Of a DNA stretch of 64,000 bases, positions 12,842 to 22,291 are shown in pieces. Each line of letters opens with the position of its first letter. Within the stretch, counting starts at the first letter, position 1. This stretch comes from Microthrixaceae bacterium (lineage in GTDB: Bacteria; Actinomycetota; Acidimicrobiia; Acidimicrobiales; Microtrichaceae): contig JACJWI010000005.1 in the NCBI GenBank assembly GCA_020637215.1, positions 62,001-126,000 of the forward strand, in the 5' to 3' direction. The position numbers and the translations under genes were made by a program. The notes under the pieces are model-generated. The model made no database searches. It had not been told where the DNA came from and worked only from the letters and a program-made list of their open reading frames with translations.

Positions 12842-13945
12842 ATGCCGGCGTTGAGGACCGAGATCACCGAGATCGTCACAGGCCTCGGCGCGTTGGGCGA
12901 CGACCTCGACACGGTGCTGACCGCGGACGCGGCGCCCGACGAGCTCCGCAACGTCGACGAGGCGACATGGGCCCGCCTGCGGACCGCTCACCTCGACGGC
13001 ACCCACCGGGCCGAGATGTTGGCGGCGTGGAACAACGGCCGGGCGCTCCTTCGGGCCTCTGACGGACTGCGGAACCGTCGGCCCGCCATCGTCGAGTGGA
13101 AAGGCGGCCACCGCGACCCCGGCGACGAGTCGGTGCCGGCCGATCTGCGCATCGACCACGTCTACCTGATCAGCTGCAAGTACCTCTCCAAAGTGCTGCA
13201 CAACGCGGCACCGGCCGCGGTGTTCGACCGACTGCTCGCCGGAGGGCCGACCCGCCGGTCCGACGAGAACTGGTTCGACGTCGTGGCCGCGGCCGAGCAC
13301 CAGCGGCTGTACCAGCTCGTCAGGCGCGCCCACGGCCCCGATCTGGAGCTCCCCGACGGCGTCGAGCTGCCCGAACAGGTTCGCTCGCTGGGCGGCCCGC
13401 ACCGTGACGTCCTGCGCCGCCAGCTCCCACGCCGGTGGGACCGAGAATGCGCCGCGGCGTACCAGGCCCTCGTCGACGTGACCGCGGAGCGGACCGCCGA
13501 GCGGTGGCGGGCCGCGGTCGCCGATGGTCCGGGCCGGGACCGCAGCCTGCTGTGGCGGTTGCTCCGACTCGCGTCGGCGCCGTACTTCGTGCTCGGCACC
13601 GGACCGCGGTCGTCGCTGCGGCTGCGGGTCGACACCCCGTGGGACTGGAACCAGGCCTTCGAGCTGCGCCGGTTCGACATCGAGGCCCAGCCCGGCGGTC
13701 AGGCCCGGGTCGGCTGGCGGGCCCGGATCCGCTCACGGGCCGACCCCAGGATCGACCGCGGGGCCGACGCCCCGGTCGTCGAGGGGTCGATCGTCGATCG
13801 CCGCGCGCTCGGTGCGGGAGAGGTCGAGGTGGCCGGACACGTCGAGATCCGATGGAGCCACGGCCGCTTCGGAGGCCACCCCGAAGCCAAGGTGTACCTG
13901 GACACGCCCCACGCCCAGGTCCCCGGCTACCACCCGCTCGTCTGA
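12842..13945 (+). CDS. Unrecognised protein with weak nuclease-like motif
   Basis: A 367-residue soluble protein with no signal peptide or membrane segment. I do not recognise the family. Residues about 80-120 hold PAIVEWKGGHRDPGDESVPA and RIDHVYLISCKYLSKVL, where acidic residues and the EWK and SCK lysines in predicted strands recall PD-(D/E)XK nucleases; this is only a resemblance. The C-terminal third, with TPWDWNQAFELRRFDIE and VEISIV-like strands, looks beta-rich. The ATG at 12842 lies 11 bp after the third 60-bp repeat, so the array forms its leader if it is expressed from upstream. Codon use is like that of its neighbours. Position behind lhr hints at a nucleic-acid role, which is inference. 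Confidence 0.72.
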   Translation: MPALRTEITEIVTGLGALGDDLDTVLTADAAPDELRNVDEATWARLRTAHLDGTHRAEMLAAWNNGRALLRASDGLRNRRPAIVEWKGGHRDPGDESVPADLRIDHVYLISCKYLSKVLHNAAPAAVFDRLLAGGPTRRSDENWFDVVAAAEHQRLYQLVRRAHGPDLELPDGVELPEQVRSLGGPHRDVLRRQLPRRWDRECAAAYQALVDVTAERTAERWRAAVADGPGRDRSLLWRLLRLASAPYFVLGTGPRSSLRLRVDTPWDWNQAFELRRFDIEAQPGGQARVGWRARIRSRADPRIDRGADAPVVEGSIVDRRALGAGEVEVAGHVEIRWSHGRFGGHPEAKVYLDTPHAQVPGYHPLV

Positions 13946-13952
13946 CCCGGGC

Positions 13953-15572
13953 TCAGCCCGCGCGGTCCCGCGAGATGCCGCCGCCGACATCGTCGACGGC
14001 CATCATCGAGTCGATCAGAGCGGTGTGCAACTCGTCGCGGCGCCACCCGTCGTCGGAGCGGTCGGTGGTCTCGGCCGGGTCGCTGTCGAGGTCGAAGACC
14101 TGCTCGAACCCGTCGCTGTCGCGGGCGAACCGGGCATCCGCGGTCATCAACGTGCGCATCCGGGCGGGGACGCCGATGAGCCGGGCGATGACCGGCGACA
14201 CGTCGTCCTCGACGAGCAGATGATCGTGCACCGAGACGGTCGGGTCATCGAGCAGAGGCCGCAGCGACTCGCCGTGCATGCCCCGGTGCCCCCGGAGCCC
14301 GCACAGTTCGAGCATGGTGGGCGCGATGTCGAGGCTCGACACCAGCGACGTGCTCCGGGCGGGCCCGAACCCCGGCGCCGCGACCGTCAACGGCACCCGC
14401 AGCACCCCTTGGTAGTGCAGGTTCCCCTTCAGCATCAGGGAGTGGTCGCCCATCATCTCGCCGTGGTCGGAGGTGAACACGACGATCGTGTCGTCCGCGA
14501 CGCCGATCTGCTCGAGGTGGTCGAGGACCCGGCCGACCTCGGCGTCGATGAACTCGATCATCCCGTAGGTGGCGGCGAGCGCCTCACGGACCAGACCGGG
14601 GTCATCGACACCGAACGGCATGACCCAGAGCGGTCCGTCGGTGCGGGCACGGATCGCCCGGATGTGCGGCGGGGCGTCGTCGAGGGGGTCGCCGAACGTG
14701 TCGGGCGGGGTCATGTCCTCGGCCCGGTGGCGATCGAACCACTTCCCAGGCGGGGTCAACGGATGGTGGGGGTCGGGGAAGGCCATCCACGCCATCCACG
14801 GTCGGTCCTGCGACGTCGCCTCGTCGATGAAGGCCAGCGTGCGCTCGGCGACGAACGCCGTGCAGTGCAGCTCGGCCGGGTAGGGCGGGCGGTAGATCTG
14901 CCACCACCTGGGGGACCGGCGGTCCCCGGGGCTGTCGGGCCCCATCGGGTGGACGACGTCGTCGCGTGACGCCCCCTTGGCCAGGGCCCAGCGGAGGTGG
15001 TGTCCGGCCATTCGGGCACCGTGGTCGGTCGCGAACTCGACGTGGTCGAACCCGTAGTAGTCCGCCGGCGGCGTCGGATCCTCGTCGCCGTCGAATCGCT
15101 CGGCGAACTCCCAGCCGTAGACCGAGTTGTCGAACCCGTCGGCGCAGGCGTCGCGGCCGATCCGGGGGACCATCTCGCGGTCGACCGAGAGCTGCAGGTG
15201 GGACTTGCCGATCAGCGCCGTGCGATAGCCCGCCTCGCGGAGGGGCCGGACGAAGGTCTCGGCTCCCCACGGCAGCGCACGGTCGTTGAAGATGACCCCG
15301 TGGCTGCTCGGCATCCGGCCGGTCAGGATCGACGAGCGGTTGGGGCTGCACACCGGGTTGGCCACGTACGCCCGGTCGAACACCGTCGAGCGGGCGGCCA
15401 GCGCGTCGAGGTTCGGGGTGCGCAGGTCGGGGTTGCCGGCGAAGCCGACATGGTCAGCTCGCTGCTGGTCGGTGATGACCACCAGCACGTTGGGCGGCCG
15501 TCGGCCGGCCCCCTCGGCGGGTGGTCCGTCGTCCACTGAGGCAGCGGGATCGCGTCGCACGGCGTCGGGCAT
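13953..15572 (-). CDS. Sulfatase, formylglycine-dependent (type I)
   Basis: A 539-residue arylsulfatase-family hydrolase that cleaves sulfate esters. After an N-terminal extension, PNVLVVITDQQRADHVGF supplies the first metal ligands. VCSPNRSSILTGR (Cys75) is the CxPxR signature whose cysteine must be oxidised to formylglycine. VIFNDRALPWG and VVFTSDHGEMMGDH provide the C-terminal metal-binding aspartate and histidine. No signal peptide is evident, so it is probably cytoplasmic. No formylglycine-generating enzyme is visible in the window. It follows the PPOX gene on the same strand with a 51-bp gap and is convergent with the protein ending at 13945. The substrate is unknown. Confidence 0.92.
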   Translation of the reverse strand: MPDAVRRDPAASVDDGPPAEGAGRRPPNVLVVITDQQRADHVGFAGNPDLRTPNLDALAARSTVFDRAYVANPVCSPNRSSILTGRMPSSHGVIFNDRALPWGAETFVRPLREAGYRTALIGKSHLQLSVDREMVPRIGRDACADGFDNSVYGWEFAERFDGDEDPTPPADYYGFDHVEFATDHGARMAGHHLRWALAKGASRDDVVHPMGPDSPGDRRSPRWWQIYRPPYPAELHCTAFVAERTLAFIDEATSQDRPWMAWMAFPDPHHPLTPPGKWFDRHRAEDMTPPDTFGDPLDDAPPHIRAIRARTDGPLWVMPFGVDDPGLVREALAATYGMIEFIDAEVGRVLDHLEQIGVADDTIVVFTSDHGEMMGDHSLMLKGNLHYQGVLRVPLTVAAPGFGPARSTSLVSSLDIAPTMLELCGLRGHRGMHGESLRPLLDDPTVSVHDHLLVEDDVSPVIARLIGVPARMRTLMTADARFARDSDGFEQVFDLDSDPAETTDRSDDGWRRDELHTALIDSMMAVDDVGGGISRDRAG

Positions 15573-15623
15573 GAGAGTCGTTGTAGCGGACGACCGGTCG
15601 GGCCGGGGCCCGATCGGTTCAGC

Positions 15624-16013
15624 TCACACCCGACCCAGGACCCGGTCGACCGCGATCTCGATCGCCACGCGGTCGGGGCGTTCCCCCGGGGTCCGGTACC
15701 GGGCGGCGTAGCCGGCGACCGCCCGGGCGACCCGTTCGGTGTCGTCGGTGACCTCGACGGTGCCCTCCAGGGTGAGCCACCGTCCGCCGTCGACCTGGCT
15801 GACCGCGGCGCGTCCGCCCCGCGTCGCGTTGGCGGCCTTCTGGGACCCGGAGAAGGTGATGATGCGCACCCGCCGATCGGTCGGGTCGTAGGAGAACCCC
15901 ACCGGGACGACGTGGGGTGAGCCGTCGGCCCGCAGAGTGGACAGGGTGGCGAGGTGACGCTCGGAGAGGAACTCGAGCGCCTCGGCGGACAGGTCGTCGG
16001 GTGGGGTGCTCAC
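15624..16013 (-). CDS. PPOX-class flavin/F420-dependent oxidoreductase
   Basis: A 129-residue split-barrel protein of the pyridoxamine 5'-phosphate oxidase-like superfamily. [20 protein letters not shown] at about residues 20-40 is the typical first hairpin, and the strand [20 protein letters not shown] and [15 protein letters not shown] follow in the expected order. Small actinobacterial members mostly bind F420 and reduce unsaturated substrates, so an F420-dependent reductase is the best guess. Its start lies 10 bp after the stop of the ABC permease, which suggests co-transcription without a clear shared pathway. Confidence 0.85.
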   Translation of the reverse strand: MSTPPDDLSAEALEFLSERHLATLSTLRADGSPHVVPVGFSYDPTDRRVRIITFSGSQKAANATRGGRAAVSQVDGGRWLTLEGTVEVTDDTERVARAVAGYAARYRTPGERPDRVAIEIAVDRVLGRV

Positions 16014-16023
16014 GACGTCCCGT

Positions 16024-18669
16024 CTAGTTGCTGGCGATCGCGGCCAGCACGTCGAGGCGAGCGGCCCGCCGGGCCGGAAGCCACGCCGCCACCACGCCGG
16101 CCACCGCGGCGATCACCGTGATGGCCACCAGCTGCACGACCGGGAGGTGGTAGGTGACCAGGCCCGGGTTGTCGGCGGCGACGGCCACCGTCAACGCAGC
16201 GGAGAACACGACGCCCAGCACGAGTCCCATCAGTGCGCCGAACACGGCGATGATCGCCGCCTCGTAGCGGACGGTACGTCGGAGCTGCCGTCGCGACATG
16301 CCGATGGCCCGGAGCAGGCCGAGCTCGCGGGTCCTCTCGAGGATCGACAGCGCCAGCGTGTTGGTGATGCCGACCAGGGCGATGATGATGGCGAGGGCGA
16401 GCAGCCCGTACACGATGTAGAGGAACGTGTTGATCGGGCCGGTCTGGGCCTCGACGAACTGCTGGAGGTCCTGCACCGCGACGGTCGGCAGGTCCGCGAC
16501 CAACGCGTCGAGCTGGTCGCGCAGCTCCGACATGGATGCGCCGTCGGCGCCCTTGACGTAGATCTGGTAGTCGGAGTTGAACAACGGCAGCTGGTTCGCA
16601 GCGAAGGTGTCCATCGGCAGCCAGATCGGCGTCTGGCCGAGGCCCTGCTCGAACAGCATCGCCACCTCCAGCTCCTGGCGGCCGGTCGCGCCGAAGTACA
16701 CCGGGATCGTGTCCCCCAGCCGCCAGCCGCGGGTCTCGGCGTAGTGCTTCTCGACCGCGACGGTTCCCGGGCCGAGGTCGGAGGGGGAGCCGTCGGTGGT
16801 GCCGGCGTCGACGACGTCGAACCAGGTGCGGGGGTCCATTCCGAGGACAGCGGTGTCCTCGCCCGGAGGTGCGTCGTCCGGAACGCCGAACGTGCCGGGC
16901 GGAACCGTGGTCGCCGTGGCGGCGTTCGCCACCGCCTTGGCGTCGAGCAGTCGCATGAAGCCGAAGCGCAGCGGACTGGCCACCGCCACGTCGTCGAGCG
17001 CGGAGATCTTCTCGGTCAGATCCGGAGGGATGGCCCCGAACGAGGTGAGCGACACGGTGGCGACCACGTAGTCGGCGGTGACGGACTGGTCGATCATCTT
17101 GTCGGTGGACGCCTTGATCGACGACGCGATCACGGCGATGAGGGTGACCAGCGTGACGCCGATGGTCAGCGCCGCTGCGGTCGACGCGGTGCGCTTGGGG
17201 TTGCGCGCCGCGTTCTCACCTGCCAGTCGGGCCGAGACGCCGCCGACGGGACCCATCACACGGGCCAGCAGCCGGCTGAACGGCGAGGCCATCGTCGGGC
17301 CGATCACCAGGGCGAACGACACCAGGACCATCACCGCTCCGACCCCGACCATGGCGACGGGACTCGGACCGGTGTCGGCCAGACCCAGGCCGATCAGCGC
17401 CCCGCCGACCAGGACCATGAGCACCCCGACGACCATCCGGGACCGCGACAGGTTCGAGCGGTCGATCGACACCTCACCGAGGGCGGCGATCGGTGGTACC
17501 CGGGTGGAACGCCAGGCCGGGGCGAGGGCCGACACCACCGTGATCCCCACTCCGACGACCAGGGCGAACACCACGTTGCCGACCCCGGGAAGGGCGGGCG
17601 AGCCGGCCATGGTGAACAGGTTCTGGAGTGCGTTGACCAGGAGCATGGCGATGATCACGCCCAACACCAGTCCGAGGACCGACGCGATGACGCCGACGAC
17701 GACCGCCTCGAGCAGCGAGGCGCCGAGCACCTGGCGACGCCGCGCCCCGACCGCGCGCAGCAGCGCCGTCTCCCGGGTGCGCTGCTGCACCAGGATCGAG
17801 AACGTGTTGTAGATGATGAAGATCGCGACGAACAGCGCCACGTAGCCGAACACGCTGACGAAGGTGGAGAGGATGTCGACGAACTTGGAGATCGACTCCT
17901 GGTTCTCCTCCACGAACTGCCGGCCGGTGATCACCTGCTCCTGGGGGAGGGCGTCGGCCAGCGTCCGCGCGATCTCACGTTGACCGATGCCGGGTTCGGC
18001 CCGCACGGCCACGAAGTTGTACTGACCCGGTTGGCCGGTGATCGCCTGGGCCTCGGCGGTGGTGAAGAAGATCGGCTTGGCGCCGGTCTTGCCCTCTCCG
18101 TCGGCCCCCAGGCCGACGACGCCGACCAGCGTGTAGGTCTTCACCCCGCCGGTCAGGGTCGCGACCTTCACCGGATCACCCGGCTTCAGCCCGAGCGTGT
18201 CGGCCGAGGTGCCGTCGATGGCGATCTCGTCGTCCGCGGTCGGCCCGCGCCCCTCGCGCACGCCGCCGGTGCCCATGATCGAGTCCTCGACCCAGTTGTA
18301 GGTGATCGTCGGGGGTCCGACCCCGCCGCCGAACACCTTGCCCTTGGAGTCGATCAGCTCGTTGCCGGCCGCCTCGACGAAGCCCTGGGCCCGGTCGACG
18401 CCGGGGACGCCCTGCACCTCGTCCAGCACCGTTGCCTCCACGGGGGTCCGCAGCGGTTGGCCGAACGGGGTGCTGGTGGTCTTGGGGGAGCGGACGACGG
18501 CGTCGACGCCCTGGTACACGTCGGCGACGAGCGAGCGGATCGAGTCGTTGAGGGTGGCCGACAGCAGCTGCGTCCCGGTGAGGAACGCGATGCCGAGCAC
18601 GACGGCGATCGACGTGGTGACCAGCCGGCGCTTGCGCGCCATCAGGTCCTTGAGGGCGACGCGCAGCAC
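16024..18669 (-). CDS. ABC transporter permease, FtsX/MacB type, duplicated
   Basis: An 881-residue inner-membrane permease. An N-terminal transmembrane helix (about residues 17-37) is followed by a large MacB-like extracytoplasmic domain and an FtsX domain (about 260-345, with [20 protein letters not shown]). A central membrane block and a second extracytoplasmic domain come next, and a second FtsX domain closes the protein (about 755-870, with [20 protein letters not shown]). The doubled layout lets one chain act as the whole permease with the ATPase encoded 4 bp upstream. Such systems move lipoproteins, peptides or drugs or work by mechanotransmission; the substrate cannot be read here. 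Confidence 0.92.
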   Translation of the reverse strand: MLRVALKDLMARKRRLVTTSIAVVLGIAFLTGTQLLSATLNDSIRSLVADVYQGVDAVVRSPKTTSTPFGQPLRTPVEATVLDEVQGVPGVDRAQGFVEAAGNELIDSKGKVFGGGVGPPTITYNWVEDSIMGTGGVREGRGPTADDEIAIDGTSADTLGLKPGDPVKVATLTGGVKTYTLVGVVGLGADGEGKTGAKPIFFTTAEAQAITGQPGQYNFVAVRAEPGIGQREIARTLADALPQEQVITGRQFVEENQESISKFVDILSTFVSVFGYVALFVAIFIIYNTFSILVQQRTRETALLRAVGARRRQVLGASLLEAVVVGVIASVLGLVLGVIIAMLLVNALQNLFTMAGSPALPGVGNVVFALVVGVGITVVSALAPAWRSTRVPPIAALGEVSIDRSNLSRSRMVVGVLMVLVGGALIGLGLADTGPSPVAMVGVGAVMVLVSFALVIGPTMASPFSRLLARVMGPVGGVSARLAGENAARNPKRTASTAAALTIGVTLVTLIAVIASSIKASTDKMIDQSVTADYVVATVSLTSFGAIPPDLTEKISALDDVAVASPLRFGFMRLLDAKAVANAATATTVPPGTFGVPDDAPPGEDTAVLGMDPRTWFDVVDAGTTDGSPSDLGPGTVAVEKHYAETRGWRLGDTIPVYFGATGRQELEVAMLFEQGLGQTPIWLPMDTFAANQLPLFNSDYQIYVKGADGASMSELRDQLDALVADLPTVAVQDLQQFVEAQTGPINTFLYIVYGLLALAIIIALVGITNTLALSILERTRELGLLRAIGMSRRQLRRTVRYEAAIIAVFGALMGLVLGVVFSAALTVAVAADNPGLVTYHLPVVQLVAITVIAAVAGVVAAWLPARRAARLDVLAAIASN

Positions 18670-18673
18670 GGGG

Positions 18674-19459
18674 TCAGTCCCCGAGCTGTTTCATCAGGTC
18701 CAGCACCCCGGCGGCGGTCGGATCCGACATCTCGGTGACGATCCGACCGTCGGCGAGGAACACGACCCGGTCCGCGTGCGCGGCCGCTCCGGCGTCGTGG
18801 GTGACCATCACGATCGTCTGGTGGAGGTCGGTGACGGCGTGGCGCATGAACTGGAGGATCTCGCCGCCGGAGCGCGAGTCGAGGTTGCCGGTCGGCTCGT
18901 CGGCGAAGACGATCTCGGGCCGGCTGGCGAGCGCACGGGCGACCGCCACCCGCTGCTGCTGGCCGCCGGACAGCTCGCTCGGTCGGTGCGACAGCCGGCT
19001 GCGCAACCCGACGGTGTCGATGACCTGGTTCATCCAGTTGGTGTCGGGATCGCGCCCGGCCAGGTCCATCGGAAGGGTGATGTTCTCCGCCGCCGACAGC
19101 GTGGGGATGAGGTTGAAGGCCTGGAAGACGAACCCGATCTTGTCGCGGCGCAGCTCGGTCAGCTGGCCCTCGGAGAGGTCGTCCAGGTACGTCTCGCCGA
19201 TGAAGACCCGACCGGAACTCAGCCGGTCCAGGCCGGCCAGGCAGTGCATCAACGTGGACTTGCCCGAACCGGACGGGCCCATGATGGCGGTGAATCGGCT
19301 GCGCTCGAAGCTGACCGTCACCCCGTCGAGGGCGCGGACCTCGGTGTCGCCCTCGCCGTACACCTTGTGGGCGTCGATGGCGCCGGCGGCGGCGACCTGG
19401 GTGGCGGCGGGCGGGCCGGGCTCGGGCGAGCGCGGCGAGGGGCCGGACGTAGCTGACAC
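18674..19459 (-). CDS. ABC transporter ATP-binding protein, LolD/MacB type
   Basis: A 261-residue ATPase partner of the FtsX-type permease. After a Pro-rich N-terminal tail it shows Walker A MGPSGSGKSTLMHCLAG, a Q-loop (GFVFQAFNLIPTLSAAEN), the ABC signature LSGGQQQRVAVARAL, Walker B IVFADEPTGNLD and the H-loop TH in VMVTHDAGAAAHADR. The GTG at 19459 has GAGGAG 5 bp upstream. The permease starts 4 bp after its stop, so the two form an operon that may continue into the PPOX and sulfatase genes. Confidence 0.95.
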   Translation of the reverse strand: MSATSGPSPRSPEPGPPAATQVAAAGAIDAHKVYGEGDTEVRALDGVTVSFERSRFTAIMGPSGSGKSTLMHCLAGLDRLSSGRVFIGETYLDDLSEGQLTELRRDKIGFVFQAFNLIPTLSAAENITLPMDLAGRDPDTNWMNQVIDTVGLRSRLSHRPSELSGGQQQRVAVARALASRPEIVFADEPTGNLDSRSGGEILQFMRHAVTDLHQTIVMVTHDAGAAAHADRVVFLADGRIVTEMSDPTAAGVLDLMKQLGD

Positions 19460-19515
19460 GGGTGCTCCTCAGGACGGGATCTGCACACTACCCGTGGCCC
19501 GCCGAGGGCCGTCGT

Positions 19516-20451
19516 TCATTCGGCGGCCAGGGTGGAGCCGCACATGCGCTGTCCCAACGGACCGAGATGGGCGGCGAGCAACCGGGTCCAGTGGTCGCGG
19601 ACCTCGGGGCGGGCCCGACAGGCGACGCGGAACAACCGACGGGCGTCGCGCCCCTGCTGGAGTCGCACTGCTGCCATCGCCCCTGCGGTCGCGTAGCGGG
19701 CGAGCAACCGTTCGTCGGGGATCGGCGTCCGGGCCTGGGCGTCGATGCCCTGGAGGGCCAGGTGGAACTGCATCTCGTCGTCGGTGCGGTGAGCGGTCGA
19801 GGGGTCGGGGCAGTAGTCGTGCCACGACAGGAGGAGCTCCGGGCTGTGGAGGACGACCGCTCCGTCGAGCACCGCCAGATCCAGCGCGACCCGGCCGAAG
19901 TGGCCGGCGGGATCGACCTCGGCGGCGTGGCCCCGGCCGGCGTCGAGCTCGTCTCCGATCAGGTCGGCCGCGCTCCGGAGGCGGTCGGTGGTGGTGGCGA
20001 ACGCCCCGGCGCGGAGGCAGGCGGTCGGCCCGCCGCCGTCGACGACGGGGCGGAACTCGCTGATCGTCCCCCGCGGATCGATCTGACGTCCTCCGCAGCT
20101 GACGAAGCCGGCCCCCGACCCGTCGGCCAGGCGGCCGATGCGGGCGAGCCATGCGGCGTCGACGTCGACATCGGCGTTGATCACCGTCGCCCACCGGCCC
20201 CGAGCCATGCCGAGAGCGTCGCGGTAGGACGGCTCGGCGGTCGCGGTGACGTCGTGATCCGGTTCGAAGATGACGACGCGATCGTCCGCGACGGCGCGGA
20301 CCGCGTCGAGCGTGCGGTCGGTCGAGCCGAGGTCGACGACGATCAGCTCGAGGTCGCCGAAGGTCTGCGCGAGCACGCCGGCGACGGTCCGGCCGACGAC
20401 CTCGGCGCGGTCCCGGACCGGGAGCAGCACGCTGAACCGGGGATGACGCAC
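19516..20451 (-). CDS. Glycosyltransferase family 2 protein
   Basis: A 311-residue cytoplasmic GT-A fold glycosyltransferase. FSVLLPVRDRAEVVGRTVAG is the nucleotide-sugar binding start, LELIVVDLGSTDRT the second strand, and ARGRWATVINADVDVDAAW carries the DxD-type metal motif near residue 100. The acceptor is unknown. The neighbouring membrane glycosyltransferase lies 41 bp upstream on the same strand, which suggests joint work on a lipid-linked or cell-surface glycan. Confidence 0.82.
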   Translation of the reverse strand: MRHPRFSVLLPVRDRAEVVGRTVAGVLAQTFGDLELIVVDLGSTDRTLDAVRAVADDRVVIFEPDHDVTATAEPSYRDALGMARGRWATVINADVDVDAAWLARIGRLADGSGAGFVSCGGRQIDPRGTISEFRPVVDGGGPTACLRAGAFATTTDRLRSAADLIGDELDAGRGHAAEVDPAGHFGRVALDLAVLDGAVVLHSPELLLSWHDYCPDPSTAHRTDDEMQFHLALQGIDAQARTPIPDERLLARYATAGAMAAVRLQQGRDARRLFRVACRARPEVRDHWTRLLAAHLGPLGQRMCGSTLAAE

Positions 20452-20492
20452 GTCACCATGATGGGCCGTGGCGGTGCCGCGACCGCGGACCG

Positions 20493-22130
20493 TCAGGGAT
20501 CGCGGGGCAGCACTCGGTACACCGACACGTCACCGTCGGCGGCCAGCGGTTCGAGCTCGACCCGTCGGCGCAGCTGGTCCCGGGTCCACAGGTGGCCGTA
20601 CCGGGGCTGCTCGTCGACCCAGACCAGGCACGTCGGGGTGCGCGCCAAGGTGGGGACCAGGCGGTCGAGGTCGTCGACCGGATCGCTCGACTCCAGCCCG
20701 GTGCGTCGGGGGCTCCACTCCGACTCCATCGTCGGGTACAGGGCGTTGGGCAGGTTGGACAGGACCCGGCAGCCCTCGGGGACCGCCGCGACGGCGGGGT
20801 TGGCCCGGACGCGATCGAAGGTGTCCGACGAGTAGTTGCCGTCGAAGTACGGGTTGCCCATCGCGAACGCCACCACGGCGACGATCCCCGCCGCGATGTT
20901 GGCTCCCGCCCAGACCCTCGCCACGATCAGGCCGCGGCCCGGCCAGGCCGGACCGAGGGCGCCGAGTCGGTCGACCAGGAGCAGCCCGCAGGCCATCAGC
21001 GGCAGGTAGGCCGGTTCGAGCAGCCGCAGGTCGAGTCGGTTGAGCGCCGTGGTCGACCGCACGTACAGCATGTAGGTCAGGTACCCGACACCGAGCAGCA
21101 GGAGCAGCCCGGTGGGTCCGCCGAGCAGTCGCAGGACCCGGGCGGCGACGCTCTCGCCGTCGAGCCGGGTGGCGACGAGCAACCGGACGCCGAGCACCAC
21201 TGCGGCGATGACGGCGATCACGCCGACGACGGCCCACAGCCGATCGCGTCCGTTGGCGACGCCCGGCAGCAGGAACTTCCCGACGGTGGCGACGATGTCG
21301 ACGGCGTTGCCGACCGGGCCGCGCTCCGACGGGTAGCGGGGGCCGGTGAAGGTGCCGTCGAGCGCGTGGTTGCGCAACATCCACGCCAGCGGGGCCAGGG
21401 TGGCGAGGACGGCGAAGCCGCCGGCCTCGGCGACGCGGCGCCCGAACCGCCGGGGGGTCTCCGCCCCGGGGGGCGGCAGGATCAGCAGCCACAGCGCCAC
21501 GATCGGGATCAGGTACAGCGCCGCATAGCGAAGGAAGAACGACAGGCCGACGAGCGCAGCCGTCGCGACCAGTGACCAGATGTCACGTCGGTCGCGGAAG
21601 CGCAGCAGCACCAGGACGACGGCGACGACCACGACCGAGAAGGCGAAGTCGGTCATCAGCAGGTGGCCGAAGCCGATCGTCGAGCTGCCGAGCGCGACCA
21701 CCGCGGTTCCGAGCAGGACCAGGTGGTCGTCGTCGAGCACGCGCCGCAGCAGCCGGTGCACCAGGACGACCGCGGCGACGGTCACAGCGGTGTTGAGGGC
21801 GATGGCGGCTCCGACCGGATCGAGCGGGGTCACCTTGGCGAGGCCGGCCATCAACGACGGCCACAGGGGCGGCCACACGGTCAGTGGGTGCTCGAGGAAG
21901 TACTGCAGGCCGTCGCCGCGCAGCAGCGAGTCGGCGGTGGCCCGGTAGCCGACCCCGTCGTCGCCGACCGCGATGCCTCCGAGGTTGGACACCAGCACCA
22001 GGGTCCCGCTGAGGGCAGCGAGCGGCAGGGCCCAGCGATCCGATCGGCGTGCGGCGTCGTGGTGGTCGTGCATCTCGTCGGTGGTCGTCACTGCGCCCGG
22101 TCCTGCCCCTCGCGTCGACGCGTCCGCCAC
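20493..22130 (-). CDS. Multi-pass membrane protein, GT-C/ArnT-like glycosyltransferase
   Basis: A 545-residue integral membrane protein with about ten to twelve hydrophobic segments. Early in the protein GGIAVGDDGVGYRATADSLL matches the first extracytoplasmic loop of GT-C enzymes (PMT/ArnT group), where an acidic residue is catalytic. HPLTVWPPLWPSLMAGL follows as in that group. The C-terminal 100 residues are soluble. A polyprenyl-phosphate sugar donor would be expected. Assignment rests on topology and the acidic loop, so other membrane glycan enzymes remain possible. It precedes the GT2 gene on the leftward strand. Confidence 0.72.
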   Translation of the reverse strand: MADASTRGAGPGAVTTTDEMHDHHDAARRSDRWALPLAALSGTLVLVSNLGGIAVGDDGVGYRATADSLLRGDGLQYFLEHPLTVWPPLWPSLMAGLAKVTPLDPVGAAIALNTAVTVAAVVLVHRLLRRVLDDDHLVLLGTAVVALGSSTIGFGHLLMTDFAFSVVVVAVVLVLLRFRDRRDIWSLVATAALVGLSFFLRYAALYLIPIVALWLLILPPPGAETPRRFGRRVAEAGGFAVLATLAPLAWMLRNHALDGTFTGPRYPSERGPVGNAVDIVATVGKFLLPGVANGRDRLWAVVGVIAVIAAVVLGVRLLVATRLDGESVAARVLRLLGGPTGLLLLLGVGYLTYMLYVRSTTALNRLDLRLLEPAYLPLMACGLLLVDRLGALGPAWPGRGLIVARVWAGANIAAGIVAVVAFAMGNPYFDGNYSSDTFDRVRANPAVAAVPEGCRVLSNLPNALYPTMESEWSPRRTGLESSDPVDDLDRLVPTLARTPTCLVWVDEQPRYGHLWTRDQLRRRVELEPLAADGDVSVYRVLPRDP

Positions 22131-22202
22131 CAGCCGGTCACGGCCGCACCAGTGTCCGATGCCGTCGAACCGGACACAAGTCCGGCGCTGCCCTCCGTTC
22201 CG

Positions 22203-22262
22203 CCCCCGTTCTGTAGTGCGAGGACCAGGCGAACGTGTGGATGTCGCACTACAGAACGGGGG
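22203..22262. repeat. Perfect 19-bp inverted repeat between divergent genes
   Basis: CCCCCGTTCTGTAGTGCGA (22203-22221) is followed after 22 nt by its exact reverse complement (22244-22262). It lies 30 bp upstream of the ATG of the cyclase gene and 73 bp upstream of the leftward membrane protein gene, so both genes diverge from it and a terminator role is unlikely. It may be a large operator, a leader hairpin or a repeated palindromic element. Confidence 0.8.
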
Positions 22263-22291
22263 AGGGGCGGAGCGATGGGGGAGGCGACCGT

